The notes: generated by a model not told the origin, from the letters alone. 64,000 nt of DNA from Pseudomonas sp. VD-NE ins (GCF_031882575.1 NZ_CP134772.1:1073001-1137000); one strand, 5' to 3'. Counted from the stretch's first letter, positions 25,226 to 34,228 are shown. A program made the numbers and translations.

Positions 25226-25861
25226 ATGGATCTTTATACCTACTACCGTTCGACCTCGTCGTACCGGGTGCGAATCGCGCTGGCGCTGAAGGGGCTCGAC
25301 TATCAGGCGTTGCCGGTCAATCTGATTGCGCCGTCGGGTGGCGAGCATCGGCAAGCGGCGTATCTGGCGATCAATCCACAGGGGCGGGTGCCGGCCTTGC
25401 GCACTGACGAAGGCGGTTTACTGATTCAGTCGCCGGCAATCATCGAGTACCTGGAAGAGCGTTATCCACAGGTGCCGTTGCTGCCTGAAGATCTGCTCGC
25501 CCGTGCACAAGTGCGCGGCGTGGCGGCGGTGATCGGTTGCGATGTGCATCCGCTGCACAACGTCAGTGTGCTTAATCGCCTGCGCCAATTGGGGCAGGAC
25601 GAGCCGCAGGTGGTCGAGTGGATCAGTCACTGGATCAGCCAAGGGCTGGCGACAGTGGAGCAGTTGATTGGCGACGAGGGTTTCTGTTTTGGTGAGTGGC
25701 CGTGCGTGGCGGATGTGTATCTGATACCGCAGTTGTATGCGGCAGAGCGGTTCAATGTCTCGTTGGATGCCTACCCGAAAGTCCGTCGCGTTGCCGCGCT
25801 GGCAACTGAGCATCCGGCGTTCATCAAGGCGCATCCAGCCAATCAATCAGATACACCGTAA
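25226..25861 (+). CDS. maiA: Maleylacetoacetate isomerase
   Basis: A 211-residue zeta-class glutathione S-transferase that isomerises maleylacetoacetate to fumarylacetoacetate using glutathione. The active-site motif is near the N-terminus (YYRSTSSYRVRIALALKG, with the S-S-x-x-x-R-x-A zeta signature), followed by the glutathione-binding LLIQSPAIIEYLEERYP. It lies 12 bp downstream of fahA with its own AGGAG, and completes the hmg operon. A REP cluster follows the stop. Confidence 0.95.
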   Translation: MDLYTYYRSTSSYRVRIALALKGLDYQALPVNLIAPSGGEHRQAAYLAINPQGRVPALRTDEGGLLIQSPAIIEYLEERYPQVPLLPEDLLARAQVRGVAAVIGCDVHPLHNVSVLNRLRQLGQDEPQVVEWISHWISQGLATVEQLIGDEGFCFGEWPCVADVYLIPQLYAAERFNVSLDAYPKVRRVAALATEHPAFIKAHPANQSDTP

Positions 25862-25867
25862 CTGATC

Positions 25868-25966
25868 GTTCCCACGCTCTGCGTGGGAACGCATCCCGTG
25901 ACGCTCTGCGTCACAGTGGACGCAGAGCGTCCCCGGCGGCATTCCCACGCGGAGCGTAGGAACAAT
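25868..25966. repeat. REP cluster of the 'cccacgctctgcgtggg' type
   Basis: Perfect palindromes GTTCCCACGCTCTGCGTGG(GAAC) at 25868-25890 and GTGACGCTCTGCGTCAC at 25898-25914, then a partial inverted copy to 25966 (CGCAGAGCGTCC ... TTCCCACGCGGAGCGT). A separate REP class from the others in this window, located between maiA and the MFS gene. Confidence 0.85.
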
Positions 25967-26012
25967 CCGGTTGCCACACCAAAAATCATAAAAACAAAAC
26001 AGGTACCTTGCG

Positions 26013-27383
26013 ATGCACAACCAGATTGCCAGCTTCCGGGCGGCACTCGACGCCCGTCCTGTGTCCCGATATCAGTGGTTGCTCTTGATCCTGCTCGCCT
26101 TGCTGCTCGTTACCGATGGCTATGACGCTCAGGTTCTCGGTTATGTGGTGCCCGCGCTGGCGCAGGACTGGGGTCTGGAAAAGTCTGCATTCGGACCTGT
26201 TTTCAGCGCCAATCTGCTCGGTCTTACCCTCGGTTCCCTGGCCGTCACGCCGCTGGCCGACCGCTTTGGCGTGCGGCGCATTCTGCTCGCCTGCGTATTG
26301 ATCTACGCCACGCTGACGGTGCTGATGGTCTTCGCCGATTCGCTGAACACGCTGATGATCGCGCGTTTCATCTGCGGCATCGGCATGGGCGGGGCGATGC
26401 CCAGTGCCATGGCATTGATGTCGGAATACTCGCCACCGCGTTTACGCACGTTGATGGTGACGCTGGCGGCCTGTGGCTTTTCGTTCGGTGGTGCAGCGGG
26501 TGGTTTTGTCGCCGCCGGGTTTATCGACCAGTTCGGCTGGCAGGCGGTGTTTCTCGCCGGTGGTGTCACGCCGTTGCTGCTGTTTCCGTTTCTCTGGTGG
26601 ATGCTGCCCGAATCCCTGCCACGTCTGCTGCGTGATGCACCGCCGTATGCGCGGCTGCGCAAAGTCACCGCGCGCATGCTGCCGGACTGGCAACCGCCGG
26701 TGGCGAGTGTCGAGCAGAACGAGCGCGAGCAGGGCAGCAAACTGACCGTGCTCGAGTTGTTCCGCAACGGCTACGCGCAGCCGACTTTGCTGATCTGGGC
26801 GACGTTTTTCGTCAGCCTGATTCTGTTGTATTTCATGATCAGTTGGCTGCCGACGCTGTTGCTGGAAAGCGGCCTGAAACTCAACGAAGCCAATCTGGTG
26901 ACGTCGATGTTTCTGTTCGCCGGCACCTTGGGCGCGATCTGTATGGCCTGGTTTGCTGACCGCTTGAAGCGCAAGGTTCGTTTGTTGTCAGCGGTGTTGG
27001 CCGGTGCGGCGCTGTGCACGATCCTGCTTGGGCTCAACCACGACAATCCGCGTTATCTGGTGGCCTGCGTCTTCGCTGCAGGTTTCTGCATCATCGGCGG
27101 GCAACTGACGCTGAATGCATTTGCCAGTAATTTCTACCCGGCGCATGTGCGTGCGACCGGCACCGGTTGGGCGTTGGGCGTGGGACGCTTCGGTTCGATT
27201 CTCGGGCCGCTGTTCGGCAGCCTGTTGCTGGCGATGCACATTCCGGTGACGCAGATTTTTTTCTTCTGCGCGATCCCGGCGGTCATCGCCGCGTTGCTGA
27301 TCATCCAGGTGCGTTCACCCAATGACACACGCCTATCCAATGTGGGAGCGAGCCTGCTCGCGAAGAACGATAACGCGGTTTAA
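26013..27383 (+). CDS. MFS transporter, aromatic acid:H+ symporter type
   Basis: A 456-residue major facilitator with 12 predicted membrane segments. The loop 2-3 signature LADRFGVRRILLACV and the first helix motif LLLVTDGYDAQVLGYVVPAL (D-G-x-D) are those of the PcaK/MhpT/BenK aromatic-acid symporter family. Its position after the homogentisate genes suggests uptake of an aromatic acid such as a phenylacetate derivative, but the substrate is inference. The last 16 residues (LSNVGASLLAKNDNAV) are encoded by a REP element that runs through the stop codon, so the C-terminal tail is probably not native to the family. Confidence 0.9.
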   Translation: MHNQIASFRAALDARPVSRYQWLLLILLALLLVTDGYDAQVLGYVVPALAQDWGLEKSAFGPVFSANLLGLTLGSLAVTPLADRFGVRRILLACVLIYATLTVLMVFADSLNTLMIARFICGIGMGGAMPSAMALMSEYSPPRLRTLMVTLAACGFSFGGAAGGFVAAGFIDQFGWQAVFLAGGVTPLLLFPFLWWMLPESLPRLLRDAPPYARLRKVTARMLPDWQPPVASVEQNEREQGSKLTVLELFRNGYAQPTLLIWATFFVSLILLYFMISWLPTLLLESGLKLNEANLVTSMFLFAGTLGAICMAWFADRLKRKVRLLSAVLAGAALCTILLGLNHDNPRYLVACVFAAGFCIIGGQLTLNAFASNFYPAHVRATGTGWALGVGRFGSILGPLFGSLLLAMHIPVTQIFFFCAIPAVIAALLIIQVRSPNDTRLSNVGASLLAKNDNAV

Positions 27384-27428
27384 CTGAAAGATCGCGCCGT
27401 CCGCTTCGCGAGCAAGCTCGCTCCCACA
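27341..27428. repeat. REPIN overlapping the MFS gene 3' end
   Basis: TGTGGGAGCGAGCCTGCTCG at 27341 and its inverted partner ending CTCGCTCCCACA at 27428, with a 40-bp middle. The first arm is translated as the C-terminal VGASLLAK of the upstream MFS protein. Confidence 0.9.
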
Positions 27429-27469
27429 GTGATGTGTGCCGAGCCGATAATTCAGGTCCACACCAAACC

Positions 27470-27493
27470 TGTGGGAGCGAGCTTGCTCGCGAA
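27470..27493. repeat. Single REP arm
   Basis: A further TGTGGGAGCGAGCTTGCTCG-type arm, 42 bp after the REPIN, without a complete partner; a diverged partial partner may lie near 27535-27545. Confidence 0.75.
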
Positions 27494-27548
27494 GGCGGTG
27501 TTTCTGTCAGTACATTCGTTGCCTGACACACCGCTATCGCGAGCGTTT

Positions 27549-28352
27549 TCAGTGGACGACGGAATTGGGCGGCAGATGGCTGAGGCGTTCAGTCAGGCGC
27601 AGACGCTGAATGGGGTCGTCACTCAGCAGCAACGCGCGCTCCAGATCGAAGCGTTCAGCGTTCGGGCAGTCGAGCCGTTGGTACAGGCTGGCGCGGGCCA
27701 GGTAATCGGCGGCAGCGGCGTCGCCCAATTCGAGCACGCGTTCGGCGTCGATCAGCGCGGCAATGAAATCATCATGCGTCAGGTGCAACTGCCGCAGGTT
27801 GCGCGACAGGCGCTGAAGCATTTGCACCGGCGAGGCGGTCAACAGATGCTCGGCGTTGAGCTTCATGTTCGGCCCGTACTGACGCTGCAATAACTCGCGA
27901 CAATCATTGGGGTACAAACGCCGTCCGCCGCATGGATCAAGCAAGTGATCGGCGCCGGGCACCCGCAACAGGAAGTGTCCGGGGAAGTTGACCCCGACCA
28001 GAGGAATCTCCAGGCCCCGCGCCAGCTCCAGGGCAATCAGCGCCAATGCCAGCGGCTGGCCGCGACGGGTCTGCAACACTTTGTGCAACAGCGCAGCCTG
28101 CGGGCGCAGTGGCAAAAAGTCGTCCTGGGCAAAGCCCAGATCAGTCATGCGGCGTAACAGAGGCTGCGCCAGCTCACTGACTGGCAGCATCGGCAAGCCG
28201 TAACTGATGCGTTGTTGCAGGTCTTTGAATTCTTGCAACAGAGCTTCGGGGTCGACCGTTTTTTCGTGCTCAGCCGCCATCCACAGCGCGGCTTCGAACA
28301 GCGCGGGCGGTGAACGGTGCAGACATTCGAAAAAACGTTGACGCGCACTCAT
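27549..28352 (-). CDS. SirB1 family transglutaminase-like/TPR protein
   Basis: A 267-residue cytosolic protein of the SirB1 (transglutaminase-like plus TPR) family. The core LLHKVLQTRRGQPLALALIA then LELARGLEIPLVGVNFPGHF LLR matches the SirB1 block, in which the transglutaminase Cys is replaced (here Ala/Leu) while the F-P-G-H-F histidine stays, so it is presumably non-catalytic. The last 70 residues are a TPR-like helical pair (DDFIAALIDAERVLELGDA). No cellular role is established. It is a single gene, convergent with the MFS/REPIN region. Confidence 0.85.
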   Translation of the reverse strand: MSARQRFFECLHRSPPALFEAALWMAAEHEKTVDPEALLQEFKDLQQRISYGLPMLPVSELAQPLLRRMTDLGFAQDDFLPLRPQAALLHKVLQTRRGQPLALALIALELARGLEIPLVGVNFPGHFLLRVPGADHLLDPCGGRRLYPNDCRELLQRQYGPNMKLNAEHLLTASPVQMLQRLSRNLRQLHLTHDDFIAALIDAERVLELGDAAAADYLARASLYQRLDCPNAERFDLERALLLSDDPIQRLRLTERLSHLPPNSVVH

Positions 28353-28537
28353 TGAAATCTCCGGCGAATGCCTCGTTTTAGCCCCGTCCGCGAGATTCGT
28401 CCAGTGTCCCGCTGCACCGGTGTCGGGTTATGCCGCAAAGCGGTTGTCGGCGCAGACGCTTATTCCGGTGCGCTCCAGCAATTTTCAGGCGCAGGCCTAT
28501 ACTGGCGTTCTACAAGAAGTGATTCGGGAGCCCAACG

Positions 28538-29557
28538 ATGTTTGCGCTCATGCAAAGCACTCGCCTGGAATCGCTGCACCTTAGCGTTGACCCGGTCTCC
28601 GGGTTGAAGGCGGTCATTGCCATCCATAACAGTCGCCTCGGGCCAGCCTTGGGTGGATGTCGTTATCTTGCCTATCCCAATGACGAATCGGCCGTCGAGG
28701 ATGCCATTCGCCTCGCTCAGGGCATGAGCTACAAGGCCGCGCTGGCGGGGCTGCCGCAGGGCGGTGGCGTGGCGGTGATCGTGCGCCCGGCTCATGTGGA
28801 AAACCGTGGCTCGTTGTTCGAAGCCTTTGGCCGTTGCATCGAACAACTCGACGGCCGCTACATCACCGCCATCGACAGTGGCACCTCGGTCGCGGACATG
28901 GACTGCATCGCCCAGCAGACCCAGCATGTCACCAGCACCACCTCGGCCGGCGACCCGGCACCGCATGCGGCGATGGGCGTATTTGCCGGCATTCGGGCAA
29001 CCGCCATGGCACGGCTGGGCAGCGACAACCTCGAAGGTTTGCGCATCGCGATTCAGGGTTTGGGCAATGTCGGTTACGCATTGGCCGAGCAACTGCACGC
29101 CGCCGGGGCAGAACTGCTGGTCAGCGATATCGATCACGGCAAGGTGCAACTGGCGATGGAACAGCTCAACGCGCATCCGATTGCCAACGATGCATTGCTC
29201 AGCACGCCATGTGACATCCTCGCGCCGTGCGGTCTGGGCGGGGTTTTGAACAGCCATACCGTCACACAATTACGCTGTTCGGCAGTGGCAGGCTCTGCCA
29301 ACAACCAGCTGACACATCTGGATGTGGCCGATCAACTGGAGCGGCGCGGGATTCTGTATGCGCCAGACTACGTGATCAATGCCGGTGGTTTGATCTACGT
29401 CTCGCTGAAACACCGTGGCGAGGAATTGCCGACGATTACCGCGCATCTGTCGAAGATCAGTTCACGGCTGACCGAAGTTTTCGCCCATGCTCAAGCGGAA
29501 AAACGTTCACCGGCGCGGGTGGCGGATGAGTTGGCGGAAAGGGTTTTGTATCGTTGA
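28538..29557 (+). CDS. Glu/Leu/Phe/Val dehydrogenase family protein lacking the catalytic lysine
   Basis: A 339-residue member of the amino-acid dehydrogenase family, close to leucine dehydrogenase. The substrate domain has GPALGGCRYLAYPNDES and QGMSYKAALAG (Lys66, the substrate-carboxylate Lys), and the NAD domain has IAIQGLGNVGYALAEQL (G-x-G-x-x-G). The active-site signature should read G-G-G/S-K, but here it is LPQGGGVAVIV with Val78 in place of the catalytic Lys; the codon is GTG at 28769-28771. Leucine dehydrogenase oxidatively deaminates branched-chain amino acids, but this protein may be inactive or altered. The reading frame is otherwise intact and full length. See findings. Confidence 0.85.
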   Translation: MFALMQSTRLESLHLSVDPVSGLKAVIAIHNSRLGPALGGCRYLAYPNDESAVEDAIRLAQGMSYKAALAGLPQGGGVAVIVRPAHVENRGSLFEAFGRCIEQLDGRYITAIDSGTSVADMDCIAQQTQHVTSTTSAGDPAPHAAMGVFAGIRATAMARLGSDNLEGLRIAIQGLGNVGYALAEQLHAAGAELLVSDIDHGKVQLAMEQLNAHPIANDALLSTPCDILAPCGLGGVLNSHTVTQLRCSAVAGSANNQLTHLDVADQLERRGILYAPDYVINAGGLIYVSLKHRGEELPTITAHLSKISSRLTEVFAHAQAEKRSPARVADELAERVLYR

Positions 29558-29563
29558 AACGCA

Positions 29564-29667
29564 AAAGATCGTCCGATCGCGGCCCGAGCCTTCGGCAGCT
29601 CCTACAGGGAATACACATTCCAAATGTAGGAGCTGCCGAAGGCTCGGGCCGCGATCGGACGATCTTT
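29564..29667. repeat. Long inverted repeat (REPIN), same family as 9650-9746
   Basis: Arms of about 43 bp, beginning AAAGATCGTCCGATCGCGGC at 29564 and ending with its complement at 29667, with an 18-bp loop near 29607-29624. It lies between the convergent dehydrogenase and yebG genes and is long enough to serve as a two-way transcript-end hairpin. Confidence 0.9.
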
Positions 29668-29680
29668 CAAGGGGCGCAGA

Positions 29681-30016
29681 TTACTTCGCGGCTTTTGTCG
29701 CTTTTGCTGGCTTGGCCGGTGCTTCAGCAGGTTCCGCCACTTCAGCATTTTCGACTGACTCGGCCGGTGCGTTGATCAGCTCAGACAATGCATCCGGCTG
29801 GCTCTTGAACGCCCGGGCGAACACATCGCGATTCTTCGCCATGTAGATCCCGGCTTCTTCCACTTGCTGTTCAGTCAGGGACGGAACGGCTTTTTGCAGC
29901 ACATCGGCCAGATATTCGGCCAGTTCGAGCATTTTGTCATGACGGTCAGCTTCGGCTTTATCCATGAACAAGCGCTCCAGATCTCGGCTGCTGCGGTATA
30001 CCACTTCGACGGCCAT
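29681..30016 (-). CDS. yebG: YebG family SOS-induced protein
   Basis: A 111-residue protein. The N-terminal half MAVEVVYRSSRDLERLFMDK and KAEADRHDKMLELAEYLADV matches YebG, a small DNA-damage-inducible protein of unknown mechanism. The C-terminal 25 residues are an Ala/Pro/Lys-rich tail (PAKPAKATKAAK), longer than in E. coli. The ATG at 30016 follows GAGGTGG. A strong LexA box 44 bp upstream supports SOS control. Confidence 0.9.
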   Translation of the reverse strand: MAVEVVYRSSRDLERLFMDKAEADRHDKMLELAEYLADVLQKAVPSLTEQQVEEAGIYMAKNRDVFARAFKSQPDALSELINAPAESVENAEVAEPAEAPAKPAKATKAAK

Positions 30017-30059
30017 TCACCACCTCACATGCCTTCACATTAAGTTGTCTTGACGACTA

Positions 30060-30075
30060 CTGTATCCATATACAG
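30060..30075. promoter_or_regulatory. LexA (SOS) box upstream of yebG
   Basis: CTGTATCCATATACAG matches the gammaproteobacterial LexA consensus CTG-N10-CAG with the TA-rich centre, and the flanking TA before it extends the match. It lies 44-59 bp upstream of the yebG start, a normal operator position. Confidence 0.88.
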
Positions 30076-30165
30076 CGAAAAGGATAAGCGAATCCCTGCG
30101 CCATGGGTAGTGGCTTTTCAATGTAGACCGGATTTCGGGTTTGTCAGGGAGACCGTGTCGCTGCA

Positions 30166-30189
30166 TTCGCGAGCAGGCTCGCTCCCACA
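30166..30189. repeat. Single REP arm
   Basis: TTCGCGAGCAGGCTCGCTCC-type arm ending CCCACA between yebG and psiE; no partner arm is seen nearby. Confidence 0.8.
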
Positions 30190-30344
30190 AAAGCACAGCG
30201 GTGCGACCAAACGCCACGGCGCGGGTTTGGCGGCGGCTCGCCATGATGGCGTGGCCTCTGTTCTGCATGAAAACCCGTTACGTGCAGAAAACCGTCACGT
30301 CCAACACGCATCATCCGCTCGCATTCGAGCTAAGGAACATCATC

Positions 30345-30845
30345 GTGAAAATAAACTGGGCCGAGAAACTGCGGCAAAACGTGCATCAACTGGCCGAGTC
30401 CCTGGGCAACCTGTTCGTCGAGACCTTCCACTATCTGGCGCTGTTCGCCATCGGTGCGGTGACGGCGTGGGCGGCGGTGATGGAGTTTCTCGGGATGCTC
30501 GAGGAAGGCCACATCAAGATCGATGACATTCTGCTGCTGTTCATCTATCTCGAATTGGGGGCGATGGTCGGGATCTACTTCAAGACCAACCACATGCCGG
30601 TGCGCTTCCTGATCTACGTGGCGATCACCGCGCTGACCCGTCTGCTGATCTCCAACGTCTCGCACCACAACCCGCCGGACATGGGCATCATTTACCTGTG
30701 CGGCGGGATTCTGCTGCTGGCGTTCTCGATTCTGGTGGTGCGTTACGCCTCGTCACAATTTCCTTCGGTTAAGATCGAGAAACCGCAGCGCAAACTCGGC
30801 GCCGGTTCCAGCGAGCATCCGGAAGTCGAGAAGGGCGAGCTTTAA
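30345..30845 (+). CDS. psiE: PsiE family phosphate-starvation-inducible membrane protein
   Basis: A 166-residue inner-membrane protein with four predicted helices (about 28-50, 63-82, 89-108, 120-140). LEEGHIKIDDILLLFIYLEL followed by GAMVGIYFKTNHMPVRF is the PsiE core. In E. coli psiE is in the Pho regulon; I did not see a clear Pho box here. The GTG at 30345 has TAAGGA 9 bp upstream and gives the usual PsiE length; the longer frame to 30141 runs through a REP arm and is unlikely to be translated. Confidence 0.88.
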   Translation: MKINWAEKLRQNVHQLAESLGNLFVETFHYLALFAIGAVTAWAAVMEFLGMLEEGHIKIDDILLLFIYLELGAMVGIYFKTNHMPVRFLIYVAITALTRLLISNVSHHNPPDMGIIYLCGGILLLAFSILVVRYASSQFPSVKIEKPQRKLGAGSSEHPEVEKGEL

Positions 30846-31159
30846 AGCCCGGCCACTTGTCCGGGCTGGCCGTTGACGCGTGGCGGTGGCGGGGTCAGCC
30901 CGGCGCCGCTGGTCATGGCTTCGAGGATTGCCATGGCGCTGTGGCCTTGCTCGATGGCTATGCCGAATTGAATGCTTTGCACCAGCCGTTTGAGCCGCGC
31001 GGGATCGTTGCGCTGCTCGGCGCTGATCATGCGTTTGGCGACGATTCGGCCGCTGTTGGACAGGGTCAGCATGATGCTGCCGTCCAGACCCTGAATGCTC
31101 AAGTTGATCTGATAGTCCGGCGCGAAGGCATCGGTAATGATCTGAAAAGGATTGTCCAT
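30842..31159 (-). CDS. DUF3509 domain-containing protein
   Basis: A 105-residue soluble protein of DUF3509, a Pseudomonas-restricted family. The opening MDNPFQIITDAFAPDYQINL and SIQGLDGSIMLTLSNS, VAKRMISAEQRNDPARL segments are the conserved part, predicted alpha/beta. The tail TPPPPRVNGQPGQVAGL is low complexity. It overlaps psiE tail to tail by 4 bp. Function unknown. Confidence 0.85.
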   Translation of the reverse strand: MDNPFQIITDAFAPDYQINLSIQGLDGSIMLTLSNSGRIVAKRMISAEQRNDPARLKRLVQSIQFGIAIEQGHSAMAILEAMTSGAGLTPPPPRVNGQPGQVAGL

Positions 31160-31264
31160 GATGCGTCACCGCCTGATTGAACGTGCAGTTGTTGACCGGC
31201 CGTGATCGGGTTGGTTCGCCAAACCGGATCACCGGCCATTCCGTGGTCTGTATTTGTTGCTTCA

Positions 31265-31366
31265 TGTAGGAGCTGTCGAGTGAAACGAGGCTGCGATCTT
31301 TTGCTCTTCAGTGTTTTGATTTCGGTCATGAAGAGCAAAAGATCGCAGCCTGCGGCAGCTCCTACA
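31265..31366. repeat. REPIN (aggagctg ... cagctcct class)
   Basis: The left arm TGTAGGAGCTGTCGAGTG at 31265 and the right arm ending GGCAGCTCCTACA at 31366, with an inner pair AGAGCAAAAGATCGCAGCC; about 100 bp overall. It sits upstream of the DUF3509 gene and downstream of sdaC. Confidence 0.85.
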
Positions 31367-31419
31367 GGGGCTTAGCAAGGGCTGTGCCGGGAAAATTGTC
31401 GAACAATGAACACGGGCAT

Positions 31420-31451
31420 AAAAAAGGCGAGCCGCTTGGCTCGCCTTTTTT
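31420..31451 (-). terminator. Rho-independent terminator after sdaC
   Basis: A stem GGCGAGCC/GGCTCGCC with a short CGCTT-type loop, flanked by A6 on the left and T6 on the right, so it can work both ways; it lies 12 bp past the sdaC stop on the minus strand. Confidence 0.88.
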
Positions 31452-31463
31452 AACAGCCCGTTT

Positions 31464-32765
31464 TCAGGGCAGAACCGAGTAGATGATCGCTGACAGTGCA
31501 ATCAGGCCGATCAGCACCACAAACACGTTGGACACCTGCCCTGAATACTGGCGCAAGGCCGGCACGCGGCGGATGGCGTACATCGGCATCAGGAACAACA
31601 GGCAGGCAATCACCGGCCCGCCGAGGGTTTCGATCATGCCGAGGATGCTCGGGTTGAAGGTCGCCACGGCCCAGCAGCTGAGGATCATGAACATGGCGGT
31701 CGCGCGGTTCAGCCAGCTCGCTGACATGACCCGGCCACGGCTGCGCAGGCTTTTCACGATCATGCCCTGGAAGCCTTCGCTGGCACCGATGTAATGGCCG
31801 AGGAAGGATTTGGTGATCGCCACCAGCGCAATCAACGGCGCGGCGTAAGCGATGACCGGGGTCTGGAAGTGGTTGGCCAGGTACGACAGGATCGAAATGT
31901 TCTGCGCCTTGGCCGCTGCCAGATCCGCCGGCGACAACGCCAGCACGCAACTGAAGCAGAAGAACATTACCGTCACCACCATCATGCCGTGGGCCATGGC
32001 GAGGATGCCGCTGCTCTTGCGTTCGGCCTGCTCGCCGTAGCGTTGTTTCTGCTCAACCGCGAACGCGGAAATGATCGGCGAATGGTTGAACGAAAACACC
32101 ATCACCGGAATCGCCAGCCACATTGTCTTGAAGAAAGCGGACATTGGCATGGCTTCTTGGGCGCTGGCGAAAAACGCACCATTCCAGTTTGGAATCAGGC
32201 TGAGTGCAAGCAACAGCAACGCGGCAACAAACGGATAAACAAGCACGCTCATGGCTTTGACGATGACGCTTTGGCCGCAGCGCACAATCGCCATCAAACC
32301 GAGGATCAGCGCCAGCGAAAGGATCGCCCGAGGCGGCGGGGCGATGTGCAATTGGTGTTCGAGAAAGCTGCTCAGGGTGTTGGTCAGCGCCACGCTGTAG
32401 ACCAGCAGGATCGGGAAGATCGCGAAAAAATACAGCAGCGTGATCAGTTTGCCGGCGCCGATGCCGAAGTGTTCTTCGACCACTTCGGTGATGTCCCCGG
32501 AGCGCCCGGACAACACAAAACGGGTCAGGCCCCGGTGGGCAAAAAACGTCATCGGGAAGGCAAGTACAGCCAGAATCAGCAACGGCCAAAAACCGCCGAC
32601 ACCGGCGTTGATTGGCAGAAACAATGTACCGGCACCGATCGCGGTGCCATACAGGCCAAGCATCCAGGTAGTGTCGAATTTGCTCCAGCCCTTGTGGGCC
32701 GTTTCTGTGTTGAGTGTGCGGTCCACCGCGGGATTTTCGGCAGCAGGTGTACGTACATCGGTCAT
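31464..32765 (-). CDS. sdaC: Serine/proton symporter (HAAAP family)
   Basis: A 433-residue polytopic transporter with about 11 membrane helices. Long stretches match E. coli SdaC almost word for word: MLGLYGTAIGAGTLFLPINA, FPMTFFAHRGLTRFVLSG, DITEVVEEHFGIGAGKLITL, PVMVFSFNHSPIISAFAV and ITKSFLGHYIGASEGFQGM. It imports L-serine for the deaminase encoded by the next gene. The ATG at 32765 follows GAGGCG; an ATG 36 bp further upstream is possible but has no better ribosome-binding site. sdaA lies 86 bp upstream and is read in the same direction, so sdaA-sdaC form one unit. Confidence 0.94.
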   Translation of the reverse strand: MTDVRTPAAENPAVDRTLNTETAHKGWSKFDTTWMLGLYGTAIGAGTLFLPINAGVGGFWPLLILAVLAFPMTFFAHRGLTRFVLSGRSGDITEVVEEHFGIGAGKLITLLYFFAIFPILLVYSVALTNTLSSFLEHQLHIAPPPRAILSLALILGLMAIVRCGQSVIVKAMSVLVYPFVAALLLLALSLIPNWNGAFFASAQEAMPMSAFFKTMWLAIPVMVFSFNHSPIISAFAVEQKQRYGEQAERKSSGILAMAHGMMVVTVMFFCFSCVLALSPADLAAAKAQNISILSYLANHFQTPVIAYAAPLIALVAITKSFLGHYIGASEGFQGMIVKSLRSRGRVMSASWLNRATAMFMILSCWAVATFNPSILGMIETLGGPVIACLLFLMPMYAIRRVPALRQYSGQVSNVFVVLIGLIALSAIIYSVLP

Positions 32766-32851
32766 CGGTATCGCCTCGTTATTATTTTTGCTCGGGCTCA
32801 CGGTTGGCAGACCGTGGGGTGCGGTCTGCCGGGGCGGTCAGGGAATGCGCC

Positions 32852-34228
32852 TCAGCATTCCACCCAGCTCACGGCCAGGCCACCCCGTGAAGTCTCTTTG
32901 TATTTGTCGTGCATATCGGCGCCGGTATCGCGCATGGTGCGGATTACCCGGTCGAGGGAAATGAAGTGTTTGCCGTCGCCGCGCAGGGCCATTTGCGTGG
33001 CGTTGATCGCTTTCACGGCGGCGATGGCGTTGCGCTCGATGCACGGCACTTGCACGAGGCCACCGACCGGGTCGCAGGTCAGGCCAAGGTTGTGTTCCAG
33101 GCCGATTTCGGCGGCGTTTTCCAGTTGTTCCGGAGTGGCGCCGAGCACATCAGCGAGGCCGGCAGCGGCCATCGCGCAGGCCGAACCGACTTCACCCTGA
33201 CAGCCGACTTCGGCGCCGGAGATCGAGGCATTCTTCTTACAGAGAATGCCGACGGCGGCCGCGCCGAGGAAGAAAGCGACGACATCATCGTCAGACGCGT
33301 CCGGATTGAATTTCATGTAGTAGTGCAGAACGGCCGGGATGATCCCGGCTGCACCGTTGGTCGGCGCGGTGACCATGCGCCCGCCGGCCGCGTTTTCTTC
33401 GTTGACGGCGAGGGCGAACAGGTTGACCCATTCCATTGCCGACAGCGTCGAACTGATCACGTTCGGCTTGCCGATCTCCAACAGGCTGCGATGCAATTTC
33501 GCGGCGCGGCGCGGCACGTTCAGACCACCGGGCAGAATCCCCTCGTGGCGCAGGCCTTGTTCGACGCATTCGCGCATCACCGACCAGATGTGCAGCAGAC
33601 CCTGACGGATCTCCGCGTCGGTACGCCACGCGCGCTCGTTGGCCATCATCAGTTCGGACACGCGCAGGTTGTGCTGTTTACACAGCGACAGCAGTTCGGC
33701 GGCGCTGGAGAAATCGTACGGCAACACCACATCGCCGGCCGGTGCGACACCGGACTCCGCTTCTGCCGCTTCGATGATGAAACCGCCGCCAATCGAGTAG
33801 TACGTCTGCTCGAACAACTCGGTGGTTTCGCCAAGGGCTGTCAGGGACATGGCGTTGGGGTGGTAGGGCAGGCTCTCGTCCAGCAGCAGGAGATCACGTT
33901 GCCAGTCGAAGGCAATTTCTCTCTGACCGGCGAGGGACAGTTGGCCTGACTCGCGTAGTTGCTGGATACGTGGATCGATGGTCGCCGGATCGATGCTGTC
34001 CGGCCATTCGCCCATCAGGCCCATGACCGTGGCTCGGTCGGTGGCGTGCCCGACGCCGGTGGCCGACAGTGAGCCGTATAAACGGATTTCCACACGGCGC
34101 ACATCGTTCAATAAACGTTGATCAATCAGCGCCTGAGCGAAGGTCGCTGCCGCGCGCATCGGACCGACGGTGTGGGAACTGGACGGACCGATACCGACTT
34201 TGAATAGATCGAAAACACTGATAGCCAT
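32852..34228 (-). CDS. sdaA: L-serine ammonia-lyase (iron-sulfur, single chain)
   Basis: A 458-residue enzyme converting L-serine to pyruvate and ammonia with a [4Fe-4S] cluster. The N-terminal beta domain begins [20 protein letters not shown], with [10 protein letters not shown] next, the family signature; the alpha domain carries the cluster cysteines in [20 protein letters not shown] and [19 protein letters not shown]. All expected Cys are present. It pairs with sdaC for serine catabolism and is divergent from a LysR gene. sdaA or sdaB as a name is arbitrary in pseudomonads, which carry more than one. Confidence 0.94.
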   Translation of the reverse strand: MAISVFDLFKVGIGPSSSHTVGPMRAAATFAQALIDQRLLNDVRRVEIRLYGSLSATGVGHATDRATVMGLMGEWPDSIDPATIDPRIQQLRESGQLSLAGQREIAFDWQRDLLLLDESLPYHPNAMSLTALGETTELFEQTYYSIGGGFIIEAAEAESGVAPAGDVVLPYDFSSAAELLSLCKQHNLRVSELMMANERAWRTDAEIRQGLLHIWSVMRECVEQGLRHEGILPGGLNVPRRAAKLHRSLLEIGKPNVISSTLSAMEWVNLFALAVNEENAAGGRMVTAPTNGAAGIIPAVLHYYMKFNPDASDDDVVAFFLGAAAVGILCKKNASISGAEVGCQGEVGSACAMAAAGLADVLGATPEQLENAAEIGLEHNLGLTCDPVGGLVQVPCIERNAIAAVKAINATQMALRGDGKHFISLDRVIRTMRDTGADMHDKYKETSRGGLAVSWVEC

